Notes under the pieces: model-generated
Database searches by the model: none
Told to the model about the DNA's origin: nothing
Seen by the model: only the letters and a program-made list of their open reading frames with translations
Made by a program: the position numbers and the translations under genes
Part shown: positions 42,454 through 54,304 of the stretch, piece by piece
Layout: each line of letters starts with the position of its first letter
Position numbering within the stretch: the stretch's first letter is position 1
Source of the DNA: JACVRW01 sp963846505
GTDB lineage: Bacteria > Actinomycetota > Thermoleophilia > Solirubrobacterales > Thermoleophilaceae
Direction: 5' to 3'
NCBI GenBank assembly: GCA_963846505.1
Contig: CAWJWD010000001.1
Span: 1,054,001 to 1,118,000 of the forward strand
DNA: 64,000 nt

Positions 42454-43536
42454 CTAGCGGGTGAAGATGACCGAGTAGGTGGCGCCGTTGTTGTCGGTCT
42501 TCTCTTCGCCCGGCACCGCCTCGACCTCGACCTCGACCGGCACGCTCTGCCCGGTCGGGGGTTGCTCGCCGAGCGGGATCGTGACCGTCTTGGTCTCGCC
42601 CGCGGCGATCTCGTCGAGCGGCTTCTCCAGGTTGATCGCGTCGTCCCCGGTCCCGACCTTGACGCTGACGTTGACGTCGGTCTCGGTGTTCTCGCCCTGG
42701 TTGGCGACCTGGATCTCGAAGCTCGTGTCGTCGCTGAGCGTGACGGTGGAGGAGCCGCCCGGCGTGAGCGCCACCCCGCCGAGGCTGGTGGAGACGAGCC
42801 CGTTGCCGTGCAGGCCGGGGGCGGCCTCCTCGTCGGTCCCGCCGCCGCCCGCGCGCAGCGCGTCGACCTTCTCGGAGACGAAGCTCGGGTCGAGCCACTG
42901 GGTGTCGCGCAGGAAGACGCTCCGCGGCTGCTGCAAGGTCAGGTCGTTCTTCTCGATCGCATCGTTCAGCCGGGGGCTGAAGCGAGTCTCGAAGAGCACG
43001 TCGCTGGTGAGGAAGTTGCGCATCGCCAGGGCGACGTTGTCGGTGCCCTCGCGGCGCCCCTGGTCCCCGAGCGCCGCCCGCAGCTGGGTGGCGATCGAGG
43101 CGAGGCCGTCGCGGCGGAACTCGAGCACCTCGAGCAGGTAGTCCTGCGCGGACTTGACGTCGTCGGGCGTGTCGAGCGCCTCGGCGCGGTCGACCAGCTG
43201 CGCGGACTGCACGCGGAAGCCGTTGAGGGCGTTCTGGACGGTGACCGGGTCGCTGACGTCCGAGCGGCCGTTGAGCAGGTCGAACAACGCCCGGCTCTGC
43301 TGGTTGGACTCGTCGATCAGCGAGCTCGCGTCCGCGACGTAGTCGGTGATCGCGCGGTCGTTGCGGGCGCCGAGGCAGCCGCGCACGCCGAGTACGAGCA
43401 CGATCAGCACGACCAGCCCGGCTCCCACAGCTACCGTACGACGGGCCATCAGCGTCTGACGGTCGGTCGATGGGCGCCGGGGCGACCGGTTGCGGGTGCG
43501 GCGTACTGGCTCGTCCGGTTCGTCGAGGAAGGACAA
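42454..43536 (-). CDS. Membrane-anchored extracytoplasmic protein with CARDB-like domain, unknown
   Basis: A 360-residue protein. A short basic cytoplasmic tail (LSFLDEPDEPVRRTRNRSP) precedes one span (VGAGLVVLIVLVLGVRGCLG), a helical extracytoplasmic domain of about 170 residues, and a beta-rich C-terminal domain of about 100 residues. The end (FEIQVANQGENTETDVNVSV, GETKTVTIPL, KTDNNGATYSVIF) resembles CARDB-type Ig-like domains. TTG at 43536 with AGGAG upstream keeps the tail; ATG at 43449 is the alternative. It is divergent from the first kinase, suggesting a cell-envelope role, but its function is unknown. Confidence 0.72.
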   Translation of the reverse strand: MSFLDEPDEPVRRTRNRSPRRPSTDRQTLMARRTVAVGAGLVVLIVLVLGVRGCLGARNDRAITDYVADASSLIDESNQQSRALFDLLNGRSDVSDPVTVQNALNGFRVQSAQLVDRAEALDTPDDVKSAQDYLLEVLEFRRDGLASIATQLRAALGDQGRREGTDNVALAMRNFLTSDVLFETRFSPRLNDAIEKNDLTLQQPRSVFLRDTQWLDPSFVSEKVDALRAGGGGTDEEAAPGLHGNGLVSTSLGGVALTPGGSSTVTLSDDTSFEIQVANQGENTETDVNVSVKVGTGDDAINLEKPLDEIAAGETKTVTIPLGEQPPTGQSVPVEVEVEAVPGEEKTDNNGATYSVIFTR

Positions 43537-43738
43537 ATCGCTCCTAGGCGGCTGCAGGCTTTCGCGGGCCTGGCACGCTTCGGGGTGGGAGTATGACTCT
43601 AGGGGCGGTTGGCAAAACCCGGCCGCCGGCAGGGAGCCGCCCCGGAGGCCCGAACACGAATCCGAGATGAAACCCCCTGCAACCCGTTCCGGGTCGTCCA
43701 CGGACGATCCCCCGCGCAGCGAGCGCAGGGGAGATTCC

Positions 43739-45873
<2,135 letters not shown>

Positions 45874-45877
<4 letters not shown>

Positions 45878-46650
45878 GCGTCCTGCGCAACCTGGAGGCG
45901 AAGATCGGCGGTCTCGTCGAGGGCGCCTTCGGGCGAGCCTTCAAGACGAACGTGCAGCCGGTGGAGCTGGCGCACAAGCTCGCCAAGGAGATGGAGGAGA
46001 ACCAGATGGTCTCCGTCTCGCGCGTCTACGTGCCGAACTTCTACCGCGTCTTCCTCTCCGAGGAGGACCGCGAGCAGTTCAGCTCCTACGAGCCGGCGCT
46101 GCGCAAGGAGCTGTCGGACTACCTGCTCGAGCACGCGCGCCAGGAGCGGCTCGCGCTCACGAGCCGGCCGCAGATCGAGTTCCACACCGACGACCGGCTG
46201 CAGCTGGGCGAGTTCGGCATCCAGGCGCAGCTGCTGGCGGAGGACGACGAGGAGGCCGAGGAGCAGGAGGGCGCCGGCCCGGCTCCGTCGGCCGGCGATT
46301 TCGGCCACACGATGGTCTACTCGCCCGACAGCGCCGTGCGACGGCTCGAGCCCGAGGGCGGCGTGGCCGCCCGTCGACAGCCGCTGCTGGTGGGGCAGGG
46401 CCGCCGCAGCGTGCTGAGCGGCAGCCGCGTCGTGCTCGGCCGCAGCCGGGACTGCGACGTCGTGGTCTCGGATCCCAACGTCTCGCGGCGCCACGCCGAG
46501 CTGCGGCGCGACGAACAGGGCTGGACGGTCGCCGACCTCGGCTCGACCAACGGCATCAAGCTCAACGGCCGTCGGGTCGACCACGCGCCGCTGCGCGAGG
46601 GCGACCGGATCACGCTCGGCGTCACCGACCTGACCTTCGAGCTGGACTAG
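45874..46650 (+). CDS. fhaA: FhaA-like protein (DUF3662 and FHA domains)
   Basis: A 258-residue protein. The N-terminal DUF3662 domain (MSVLRNLEAKIGGLVEGAFGRAF, LAHKLAKEMEENQMVSVSRVYVPNFY) is followed by an acidic linker and a C-terminal FHA domain with LGRSRDCDVVVSDPNVSRRHAEL and DLGSTNGIKLNG. FHA domains bind phosphothreonine, so it is a likely kinase substrate. In mycobacteria FhaA binds phosphorylated MviN and restrains peptidoglycan synthesis. ATG start overlapping the kinase stop. Confidence 0.93.
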
Positions 46651-46660
46651 GCGGCCGCCG

Positions 46661-47143
46661 ATGGACGAGCCGCTCGCGGTCGCGCTGAAGTTCGGCTTCA
46701 TAGCCGTCCTGTACCTGTTCCTCCTCTGGGTGGCGCGCAGCGCCATGCGCGATCTGCGCGGCTACGAGGCCGTGGAGGCGGCCGAGCCGGCCGCCCCGCC
46801 GAGCTCGCCGCGGCGGCGCGAGACCGCGCTGCCGGACCTGCGCGCCGGCGTCGCTCCGCGGCTGGAGGTGGTCGCGGCGATGGGGATGGAGCCGGGCACC
46901 GTGCTCGACATCGGCGCCGGCGCCACGATGGGGCGTGCGGACAGCGCGGAGATCCTCGTCGACGACCCGTTCGCGTCGTCGGCGCACGCGCACATCTTCC
47001 CTCGCGGGGAGTACATGTACCTCGAGGACATGGGCTCGACCAACGGGACCTACCTCAACGGCCGCCAGGTCAAGGCGGCAGAGCGGCTCAAGGTGGCGGA
47101 CGTGATCCGCATCGGCGACAGCGAATACCGCTACGAGGAGTAG
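46661..47143 (+). CDS. fhaB: FhaB/FipA-like membrane FHA protein
   Basis: A 160-residue protein with one N-terminal span (about 7-27, KFGFIAVLYLFLLWVARSAM) and a cytoplasmic FHA domain carrying MGRADSAEILVDDPFASSAHAH and DMGSTNGTYLNG. The architecture matches mycobacterial FhaB (FipA), which links phospho-signalling to division. It sits between fhaA and pstP with gaps of ten and three bases. Confidence 0.92.
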   Translation: MDEPLAVALKFGFIAVLYLFLLWVARSAMRDLRGYEAVEAAEPAAPPSSPRRRETALPDLRAGVAPRLEVVAAMGMEPGTVLDIGAGATMGRADSAEILVDDPFASSAHAHIFPRGEYMYLEDMGSTNGTYLNGRQVKAAERLKVADVIRIGDSEYRYEE

Positions 47144-47146
47144 GCG

Positions 47147-48499
47147 ATGGCCCTTCGCATCGCCGAGCAGGCCGGGCGCAGCGACGTCGGTCGTCAGCGC
47201 AGCGCCAACGAGGACCAGCTCGTGCTGGCGCCGCCGTTCTTCGCGGTCGCGGACGGCATGGGCGGCGCGAAGGCGGGCGAGGTGGCGTCCGCGTTGGCGG
47301 CGAGCGTCTTCGACGACGAGCGCGACGCCGGCGAGGCGGCGGAGGCGCAGCTGACGCGCATCGTGCGCGAGGCCAACCGGCGCATCTACGAGCGCGCGGT
47401 CGAGGACGAGTCCGTGCGCGGCATGGGCACGACGCTGACCGCCGCGAAGGTGCAGGACGACGAGGTCAGCCTCGGCCACGTCGGCGACAGCCGCGCCTAC
47501 ATCCTGCGCGACGGCGAGCTGCGCCAGCTCACCCGCGACCACTCGCTGGTGGCGGAGCTCGAACGCACCGGCCAGATCTCGCCCGAGGCGGCCGAGCACC
47601 ATCCGCAGCGCTCGATCATCACCCGCGCGCTCGGCCCGGAGCCGGACGTCGAGGTCGACACCTACACCGTGCCCGGCCGTGACGGCGACGTCTACCTGAT
47701 CTGCTCCGACGGTCTCACCGGCATGCTCGCCGACGCCGACGTCGAGGCGATCGTGCGCGCCGCCGCCGCGCTCGACGTGGCCGCCGAGCAGCTCGTCGAC
47801 GCCGCCAACCAGAGCGGTGGCAGAGACAACATCACCGTCGTCCTGTTCCGGCTCGAGGACGACGGCGGCGCCGCGGGCGACCCCGACACGCTCGGCGGGG
47901 AGGAGACGATCGCCGGTTCGCTGCACGCCGACGACGTGCGGGCGGCGGCCGAGCGGGCGGACACCGAGGCTCCTGCCGCAAGCGGGCGATCAGCCGCCGG
48001 CACGCCTGCGGGCCGCTTCGACCGCGGCGCGCGGAGCGGATCGGCGGAGCGTGCCGGAGGTGCTCGCACAGCCCTCGCCGAGCGCTTCGGCGACGCGCCG
48101 GCGGACGCCACGGTGGTGCGACCGCCGGGAGGCGACCCGCCACGCCCCGTCTCCCGCCGCGAGCGCCGGCGCCGTGGGCGTGCGCTGCTGAGCGGCCTCG
48201 TCGCGCTCGTCGCGGCGGCCGCAGTCGTCGCGGGTCTCTACGCCCTCAGCCGCCAGGTCTACTTCGTCGGCACCAACGACGCCGGCCTCGTGACGATCTA
48301 CCGCGGCGTGCCGTACGACCTGCCGTTCGGGCTCGAGCTCTACGAGGCGGAGTACGCCAGCGCGGTGCCCGCGCGCGCGATCCCCGCCAGCCGTCGCGGG
48401 CGCGTGCTCGACCACGAGTGGCGCGGTCGCGAGGACGCCGAGGATCTCGTCCGCCAGCTCGAGCAGGGACAGCTCGACGCCGGTGGGTCCGCCGGCTGA
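47147..48499 (+). CDS. pstP: PP2C-family Ser/Thr phosphatase PstP
   Basis: A 450-residue membrane phosphatase that opposes the kinases. PP2C metal motifs are SDVGRQRSANEDQ, VADGMGGAKAGEVAS, HVGDSRAYIL, CSDGLTGML and SGGRDNITVVL. After an unstructured linker of about 100 residues comes one span (LLSGLVALVAAAAVVAGLYAL) and a short extracellular segment with YRGVPYDLPFGLELYE, as in mycobacterial PstP. ATG start; the stop overlaps the rodA start by one base. Confidence 0.94.
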   Translation: MALRIAEQAGRSDVGRQRSANEDQLVLAPPFFAVADGMGGAKAGEVASALAASVFDDERDAGEAAEAQLTRIVREANRRIYERAVEDESVRGMGTTLTAAKVQDDEVSLGHVGDSRAYILRDGELRQLTRDHSLVAELERTGQISPEAAEHHPQRSIITRALGPEPDVEVDTYTVPGRDGDVYLICSDGLTGMLADADVEAIVRAAAALDVAAEQLVDAANQSGGRDNITVVLFRLEDDGGAAGDPDTLGGEETIAGSLHADDVRAAAERADTEAPAASGRSAAGTPAGRFDRGARSGSAERAGGARTALAERFGDAPADATVVRPPGGDPPRPVSRRERRRRGRALLSGLVALVAAAAVVAGLYALSRQVYFVGTNDAGLVTIYRGVPYDLPFGLELYEAEYASAVPARAIPASRRGRVLDHEWRGREDAEDLVRQLEQGQLDAGGSAG

Positions 48500-49977
48500 T
48501 GTCGGCGCGCACCCGAGAGCTGTTCGGGCTCGTGCCCGTGTCGCTGCTGGTCGCCGCCGGCTTCGCCGCCGTGCTCTCGACGCGCAGCGACGACGTCAGC
48601 GACGCGACGCTCACCTACGGCCTGGTCTTTCTCGGCCTGTGCGTGTTCGCGCACCTGTTCATCCGGGCGCGGCTGCCCGACGCCGACCCGTACATGTTCC
48701 CGCTGGCGGCGCTGCTGGCTGCGGTCGGCCTCGTCGAGATCTACCGCATCGATCCCGAGCTGGCGCGCGAGCAGGCGCAGTGGTTCGTGGTCGGGCTGGC
48801 GTTCTTCTGCGCCACGATCGTCTTCCTGCGCGACATCCAGAAGCTCGAGCGCTACCGCTACCTGATCGCGCTGGGCTCGATCGCGCTGCTGATGGCGCCG
48901 CGCATCCCCGGCCTCGGCGGTCAGGTCAACGGCGCCTTCCTGGCGATCGAGCTGGGGCCGATCCAGTTCCAGCCGGCGGAGTTCGCGAAGCTCGGGATCA
49001 TCATCTTCCTCGCCAGCTACCTGCGCGAGACCGGCGACATCCTCGTGCGTCCGCGGCTGCGCCCGCTGCCCTACCAGCGCCAGCTGCTGCTCTACGGCCT
49101 GCCGAGCGTCCTGGCGCTGCTGATCGTCCTGGTCGCCGACCTCTCGCCGGCGGGGATCGCGCTGCTGGTCGTGTTCGTCGCCTCGCTGGTGGCGGTGCTG
49201 CGCGAGCGCCCGTCGCCGAAGCACTTCGGCCCGCTGCTGCTGGTCTGGGGCCTGGCGATGCTGATGCTGATCTTCATCCGCGACCTCGGCAGCTCGCTGA
49301 TGTTCTTCGGCGGCTTCCTCGGCTTGCTCTACGTCGCGACGGCGCGCCTGTCGCTGGTGGGCGTCGGCGCGACGATGTTCTTCGGCGGCGCGGTCTACTT
49401 CGCCAACCACCTCTCGCACGTGCACGACCGCGTGCTGATCTGGACCGACACCTTCTCCACCCACGAGGTGACCTGCCCGAGCACCGGCCAGGTGACGGAG
49501 TTCGTCAACTGCCAGGGCTACCAGATCGCCCAATCGCTCTACGCGCAGGCGGACGGCGGCTTGTTCGGCAAGGGCTTCGGCAACGCGCTGCTCGAGTCCC
49601 CGGCCGGGGGGACGCTGCTGCCGGCCCCGCACACCGACCTGATCTACGCGGTGATCGTCAACGAGGTCGGCCTGTTCGGCGCGGCCGGGCTGATCGCGGT
49701 CTACCTGCTGTTCGCCTACCGCGGCTTCAAGACCGCCGAGCTGGCGGGCGACGGCTTCTCGAAGCTGCTCGCCGCCGGCCTGACGACGGTCTTCGCGCTG
49801 CAGGTGTTCGTGATCGTCGGCGGCGTCACGCGCGTGATCCCGCTGACCGGCGTGACGCTGCCGTTCGTCTCCTACGGCGGCAGCTCGATCCTCGCCAACA
49901 TGGTCCTGCTGGCGCTGCTGATGATCGTCTCCGACCGTGCGCGCGCCGAGCGCATGCGCCGCGGAGGCCTGGTGTGA
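48499..49977 (+). CDS. rodA: SEDS peptidoglycan glycosyltransferase (RodA/FtsW family)
   Basis: A 492-residue polytopic SEDS protein that polymerises lipid II with a partner class B PBP. Conserved features are FQPAEFAKLGIIIFLASYL, DLGSSLMFFGGFLGLLY with the catalytic Asp, the extracytoplasmic loop QSLYAQADGGLFGKGFGN and the C-terminal VIPLTGVTLPFVSYGGSS. It is placed directly before pbpA (GTGA overlap), the normal RodA-PbpA pair of Actinobacteria. Confidence 0.93.
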   Translation: MSARTRELFGLVPVSLLVAAGFAAVLSTRSDDVSDATLTYGLVFLGLCVFAHLFIRARLPDADPYMFPLAALLAAVGLVEIYRIDPELAREQAQWFVVGLAFFCATIVFLRDIQKLERYRYLIALGSIALLMAPRIPGLGGQVNGAFLAIELGPIQFQPAEFAKLGIIIFLASYLRETGDILVRPRLRPLPYQRQLLLYGLPSVLALLIVLVADLSPAGIALLVVFVASLVAVLRERPSPKHFGPLLLVWGLAMLMLIFIRDLGSSLMFFGGFLGLLYVATARLSLVGVGATMFFGGAVYFANHLSHVHDRVLIWTDTFSTHEVTCPSTGQVTEFVNCQGYQIAQSLYAQADGGLFGKGFGNALLESPAGGTLLPAPHTDLIYAVIVNEVGLFGAAGLIAVYLLFAYRGFKTAELAGDGFSKLLAAGLTTVFALQVFVIVGGVTRVIPLTGVTLPFVSYGGSSILANMVLLALLMIVSDRARAERMRRGGLV

Positions 49978-51419
49978 ACCGCCAGATCGCACAGCTGTTC
50001 GGCCTCACCGTGGTCCTCTTCGGGCTGTTGGTGGCGTTCACGTCCTACTGGAGCGTGTTCGACGCCGAGGGCCTGGAGGCGAACTCCAGCAACCGCCGTC
50101 AGCTGATCGAGGAGCAGCAGGTTCCGCGGGGACTGATCCTCGCGCGCGACGGGCGCACGCAGCTCGCGCGCAGCGTGCCGCGCGGGCGCGGCGAGCGGCG
50201 GACGTACACGCGCACCTACCCGGAGGGCAGCCTGTTCTCCCAGCCGATCGGCTACTCGTTCATCAGCAACGGCCGCCGCAGCCTCGAGCAGTCGCGCAAC
50301 GACGCGCTCGCGGGCGAGGAGGACGAGTTCGAGTCGATCCTGTCCGGGCTGGAGAGCAAGCAGCGCGAGGGCCAGGACGTGGTCACGAACCTCGACGTGG
50401 GCGCGCAGCAGGCCGCCTACGCGGCGCTCGGCGGGCGCAAGGGCGCGGTGGTCGCGATCGAGCCGCAGACCGGCAAGGTGCGCGTGATGGCGTCCGATCC
50501 CTCCTACGACCCGAATCAGATCCCGTCGAACTTCAGGGCGATCAACGGCGATCCGGACCAGCCGCTGCTCAACCGCACCACCCAGGAGCTGTACCCGCCG
50601 GGCTCGACGTTCAAGGTCGTGACCGCGACGGCGGCGCTGGACACCGGCAAGGTCAGCCCCGAGTCGATCATCGACGGTTCCTCGCCCAAGACCTTCAGCG
50701 GCGTGCCGCTGGCGAACTTCGGCGGCGAGAACTTCGGGCCGGTCTCCTTCACCGACGCGCTCACGAACTCCGTCAACACCGTCTTCGCCCAGGTCGGCGA
50801 GGACGTCGGGCGCGAGACGCTGGTCGAGTACATGGACCGCTACGGCTTCGGCGAGGACCCCAAGCTCGACTACCCGGACGACCAGATGATCCCGAGCGGG
50901 ATCCGCAACAGCGATGGCCGCTACGTTCGCGGCGACGACGGCTTCGACGTCGCGCGCGTCGCGATCGGCCAGGGCGGCGCCGAGGGCGAGGTCCAGGCGA
51001 CCCCGATGCAGATGGCGCTCGTGGCGGCCACGGTCGCCAACGGCGGCGTGCTGATGAAGCCGCGCCTGACCGACCGCATCGTGCGCAAGGACGGTCGCGT
51101 GAGCGAGCGCGTCGAGCCCGACCGGCAGTCGCGCGTGATGAAGCCCGAGACCGCCGACCAGCTGACCGCGATGATGAGCCGCGTGGTCGAGGAGGGCACC
51201 GGTACCGCCGCCGCGCTCTCGGGGATCCAGGTGGCCGGCAAGACCGGCACCGCCGAGGTCGGCGCCAACCGCGAGCTGACCGACCCCTGGTTCATCGGCT
51301 TCGCGCCCGTCGACGACCCGCAAGTGGCCGTCGCGGTCGTGCTCGAGCGCACCACCGGCCAGGGCGGTACCGTCGCTGCCCCGATCGCCAAGGCGGTCAT
51401 GGAGAGCCTGCTGCAATGA
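49974..51419 (+). CDS. pbpA: Class B penicillin-binding protein PbpA
   Basis: A 481-residue transpeptidase with a single N-terminal span (about 8-26), a dimerisation domain and a transpeptidase domain. Active-site motifs are GSTFKVV (SxxK serine), SVNTVF (SxN) and KTGTAEV (KTG). It cross-links peptidoglycan made by the SEDS partner upstream. GTG start; the stop overlaps the PknB ATG. Confidence 0.95.
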   Translation: MNRQIAQLFGLTVVLFGLLVAFTSYWSVFDAEGLEANSSNRRQLIEEQQVPRGLILARDGRTQLARSVPRGRGERRTYTRTYPEGSLFSQPIGYSFISNGRRSLEQSRNDALAGEEDEFESILSGLESKQREGQDVVTNLDVGAQQAAYAALGGRKGAVVAIEPQTGKVRVMASDPSYDPNQIPSNFRAINGDPDQPLLNRTTQELYPPGSTFKVVTATAALDTGKVSPESIIDGSSPKTFSGVPLANFGGENFGPVSFTDALTNSVNTVFAQVGEDVGRETLVEYMDRYGFGEDPKLDYPDDQMIPSGIRNSDGRYVRGDDGFDVARVAIGQGGAEGEVQATPMQMALVAATVANGGVLMKPRLTDRIVRKDGRVSERVEPDRQSRVMKPETADQLTAMMSRVVEEGTGTAAALSGIQVAGKTGTAEVGANRELTDPWFIGFAPVDDPQVAVAVVLERTTGQGGTVAAPIAKAVMESLLQ

Positions 51420-53311
51420 CCGAAGTCGCCGACAACACCCTCGTCGACGGTCGCTACCGGGTCGCCGAGCGCATCGGCTCGGGCGGCATGGCCGACGTCT
51501 ACCGCGCCGAGGACACGCACCTCGGGCGCGAGGTCGCGCTGAAGGTGCTGCACCGGCGCTTCGCGCAGGACCAGGAGTTCGTCGAGCGCTTCCGCCGCGA
51601 GGCGAAGTCCGCCGCCGGCCTGCAGCACCCGAACGTCGTCGGCGTCTACGACCGCGGCGAGCACGACGGCACCTACTACATCGCGATGGAGCACCTGCGC
51701 GGCCGCACGCTCAAGGACGTCGTCGCCAAGGAGGCGCCGCTGCCCGAGCAGCAGGTGGTGGACCTGGGGCTGCAGATCCTCGCCGCGGCCGCCTTCGCCC
51801 ACCGCCACGGCGTCATCCACCGGGACTTCAAGCCGCACAACGTGATCGTCGACGAGAACGGCCAGGCCAAGGTCACGGACTTCGGCATCGCCCGCGCGGG
51901 CGCCTCGGAGATGACCGAGACCGGCTCGATCATGGGCACCGCCCAGTACCTCTCGCCCGAGCAGGCGCAGGGCCATGCCGTCACGCCGGCCTCCGACCTC
52001 TACTCGATCGGCGTGATGCTCTTCGAGCTGCTGGCGGGGCGGCTGCCGTTCGAGGGCGACAGCGCCGTCTCGGTCGCGCTCAAGCACCTGTCCGAGCCGC
52101 CGCCGCCGATCTCGACGTTCCGGCCGGACGTGAGCCCGGCCTTGGAGGCGGTCGTGATGGCAGCGCTGGCCAAGGACCCCGCGCAGCGCTGGCAGTCAGC
52201 CGACGACTTCTCGAACGCGCTCGTCGCGGCGCGCGAGCAGCTCGGGCAGGGCAACGGCGAGGTCCAGCACACGGCGGTGTTCGCACCGCTGCCGCCGCCC
52301 GACGCCGACCCGCCCGCCGACGAAGGGTCGCCGCAGGAGGAGAGGAAGCGGCGCTGGCCCTGGTTCACGCTCGGGCTGCTGACGCTGCTGCTCGCCGGCG
52401 TGCTGGCGTTCCTCGCCTTCAGCGGGCTGCTGTCGGAGGACGAGGTCGAGGTGCCGCGCGTGGTCGGCAAGCAGCTGCTGGAGGCGCGTGCCACGCTCGA
52501 GAAGCGCGGCTTCGAGGTTCAGGAGAGCCGCGTCCAGAGCGCCCAGCCGCTCGACCAGGTGATCGACCAGGACCCGAATCCGGCGGTCGAGGCCGAGAAG
52601 GGCTCGACGGTCACGCTCGAGGTCTCGACCGGCCCCGGCACCGTGCGCGTGCCGGCGGTCGCGGGTCAGACCGAGAAGCAGGCGGTGCGCTCGCTCAACC
52701 GCGCCGGGCTCGCGGTGCTGATCGACAGCCAGAACTCCGACGAGGTCGAGGCCGGCCAGGCGATCCGCACCGTGCCGGGCGAGGGCGAGGACGTGCAGAA
52801 GGGCACGCGCGTGCGACTGCTCGTGAGCGAGGGACCCGAGCAGGTGAGCGTGCCCGACGTGACCGGACTCTCGAGCGACTCTGCGCAGCAGCAGCTGCGC
52901 GACGCGGGGTTGGAGGCGGCGGTGCGCGAGCAGGAGTCGGCCGACGTCGACGAGGGGGACGTCGTCAGCCAGGACCCGCCGGGCGGCACCGACGTCGACG
53001 AGGGCTCGACGGTGACGATCGTCGTCTCGACCGGCGTCGAGCGGGTGCAGGTGCCGGACGTGACCGGCCTCGGCGCGCGGCTGGCGAGCTCGCAGCTGCG
53101 TCAGGCGGGACTGGTCGCGGTCGAGCGCACGCGCACGGTCACGGATCCCGCGCAGGACGGGATCGTGGTCGAGCAGCGACCCGCCGGCGGAGAGCTGGAG
53201 CGCGGGGACTCGGTCGTGCTGATCGTCGGCGAGCTGGCCGAGCAGCCGCCGGACGCGCCGGGCGAGCTGACGCCCGACCGGCCCTCGGACGGCACGGAGA
53301 CGACGCCGTGA
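51416..53311 (+). CDS. pknB: Ser/Thr protein kinase PknB with four PASTA domains
   Basis: A 631-residue receptor kinase. The kinase domain (about 14-275) has IGSGGMADVYRAED, VALKVLH, the catalytic loop HRDFKPHNVIV and TDFGIARA; Phe in place of the usual Leu or Val after HRD is a minor variant. A single span lies at about 312-336. Four extracellular PASTA repeats (from about 344, each opening like VPRVVGK, VPAVAGQ, VPDVTGL) bind muropeptide or lipid II. It controls growth and division through FHA proteins and PstP. ATG start. Confidence 0.95.
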   Translation: MTEVADNTLVDGRYRVAERIGSGGMADVYRAEDTHLGREVALKVLHRRFAQDQEFVERFRREAKSAAGLQHPNVVGVYDRGEHDGTYYIAMEHLRGRTLKDVVAKEAPLPEQQVVDLGLQILAAAAFAHRHGVIHRDFKPHNVIVDENGQAKVTDFGIARAGASEMTETGSIMGTAQYLSPEQAQGHAVTPASDLYSIGVMLFELLAGRLPFEGDSAVSVALKHLSEPPPPISTFRPDVSPALEAVVMAALAKDPAQRWQSADDFSNALVAAREQLGQGNGEVQHTAVFAPLPPPDADPPADEGSPQEERKRRWPWFTLGLLTLLLAGVLAFLAFSGLLSEDEVEVPRVVGKQLLEARATLEKRGFEVQESRVQSAQPLDQVIDQDPNPAVEAEKGSTVTLEVSTGPGTVRVPAVAGQTEKQAVRSLNRAGLAVLIDSQNSDEVEAGQAIRTVPGEGEDVQKGTRVRLLVSEGPEQVSVPDVTGLSSDSAQQQLRDAGLEAAVREQESADVDEGDVVSQDPPGGTDVDEGSTVTIVVSTGVERVQVPDVTGLGARLASSQLRQAGLVAVERTRTVTDPAQDGIVVEQRPAGGELERGDSVVLIVGELAEQPPDAPGELTPDRPSDGTETTP

Positions 53312-54291
53312 GCGTGCGCTCGCGGAAGGTCGCCGTCCTCGCCGGCGGCCGCTCCAGCGAGCACGACGTCTCGCTGTCCTCGGCCGCCTCGGTGCGCGCC
53401 GGGCTCGAGCGGGGTGGGCACGAGCCGATCGACGTGCGCATCGACGGCGAGGGTCGCTGGAGCACGGCCGGCCGGCCGCTGACGCTCGAGCCGAGCTGCG
53501 GGCTGTTGGGCGCCGACGTCGTGTTCCCCGTGCTGCACGGGCCCTACGGCGAGGACGGCATCGTGCAGGGCGTGCTCGAGGCGCTCGACGTGCCCTACGT
53601 CGGCTCCGGCGTGATGGCCTCGGCGGTTGCGATGGACAAGGTCGTCGCCAAGGACCTGCTCGCCGCGCACGACGTGCCGCAGGTCGACTACGCCGCGGTG
53701 CGCCACGGGCAGCAGGTCGACCTCGAGCGGCTCGGGCTGCCGGTGTTCGTCAAGCCGGCGCGGCTGGGCTCGTCGGTCGGCATCTCGCGCGCGACCACCG
53801 CGGCCGAGCGCGACGCGGCGCTCGAGACGGCCTTCGCGCACGATCGCCTGGTGATCGTCGAGGCGCTCGCGAACGGGATCGAGGTCGAGTGCTCGGTGCT
53901 GGGCGACGAGACGCCCGAGGCCTCGCAGCCGGGGGAGATCGTCGTCACCGCGCACGAGTCGGACTGGTACGACTACGAGGCCAAGTACGCGCCCGGCGGC
54001 ATGGAGCTGCAGGTGCCCGCGCGGATCTCGGACGCGACGCGCGAGCGGGTGCGCGAGCTGGCGGTCGAGGCGTTCCAGCTGCTCGGGTGCAGCGGCATGG
54101 CACGGGCCGACTTCTTCGTCGACGGCGACCGGGTGCTCGTCAACGAGCTCAACACGATCCCGGGCTTCACCGCCACGAGCGTCTACGCGAAGCTCTGGGA
54201 CGCCAGCGGCCTGCCGTACCCGCAGCTGCTCGACCGCCTGCTGACGCTGGCCGTGGAGCGGTACGAGCGCGAGCGCGCGTACCGGCACTAG
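53308..54291 (+). CDS. ddl: D-alanine-D-alanine ligase (second, canonical paralogue)
   Basis: A 327-residue Ddl. Motifs are LAGGRSSEHDVSLSSA, VFPVLHGPYGEDGIVQG, VPYVGSGVMASAVAMDK, VFVKPARLGSSVGISR, YDYEAKYAPGG (omega loop) and VNELNTIPGFTATSVYAKLW. The omega-loop Lys-Tyr pattern and the NTIPGFT block are those of ordinary D-Ala-D-Ala ligases. It overlaps pknB by GTGA, placing stem-peptide synthesis in the same operon as the growth kinase. This is the more likely essential ligase of the two in the window. Confidence 0.93.
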   Translation: MSVRSRKVAVLAGGRSSEHDVSLSSAASVRAGLERGGHEPIDVRIDGEGRWSTAGRPLTLEPSCGLLGADVVFPVLHGPYGEDGIVQGVLEALDVPYVGSGVMASAVAMDKVVAKDLLAAHDVPQVDYAAVRHGQQVDLERLGLPVFVKPARLGSSVGISRATTAAERDAALETAFAHDRLVIVEALANGIEVECSVLGDETPEASQPGEIVVTAHESDWYDYEAKYAPGGMELQVPARISDATRERVRELAVEAFQLLGCSGMARADFFVDGDRVLVNELNTIPGFTATSVYAKLWDASGLPYPQLLDRLLTLAVERYERERAYRH

Positions 54292-54304
54292 CGCCGGTCG
54301 CGGG

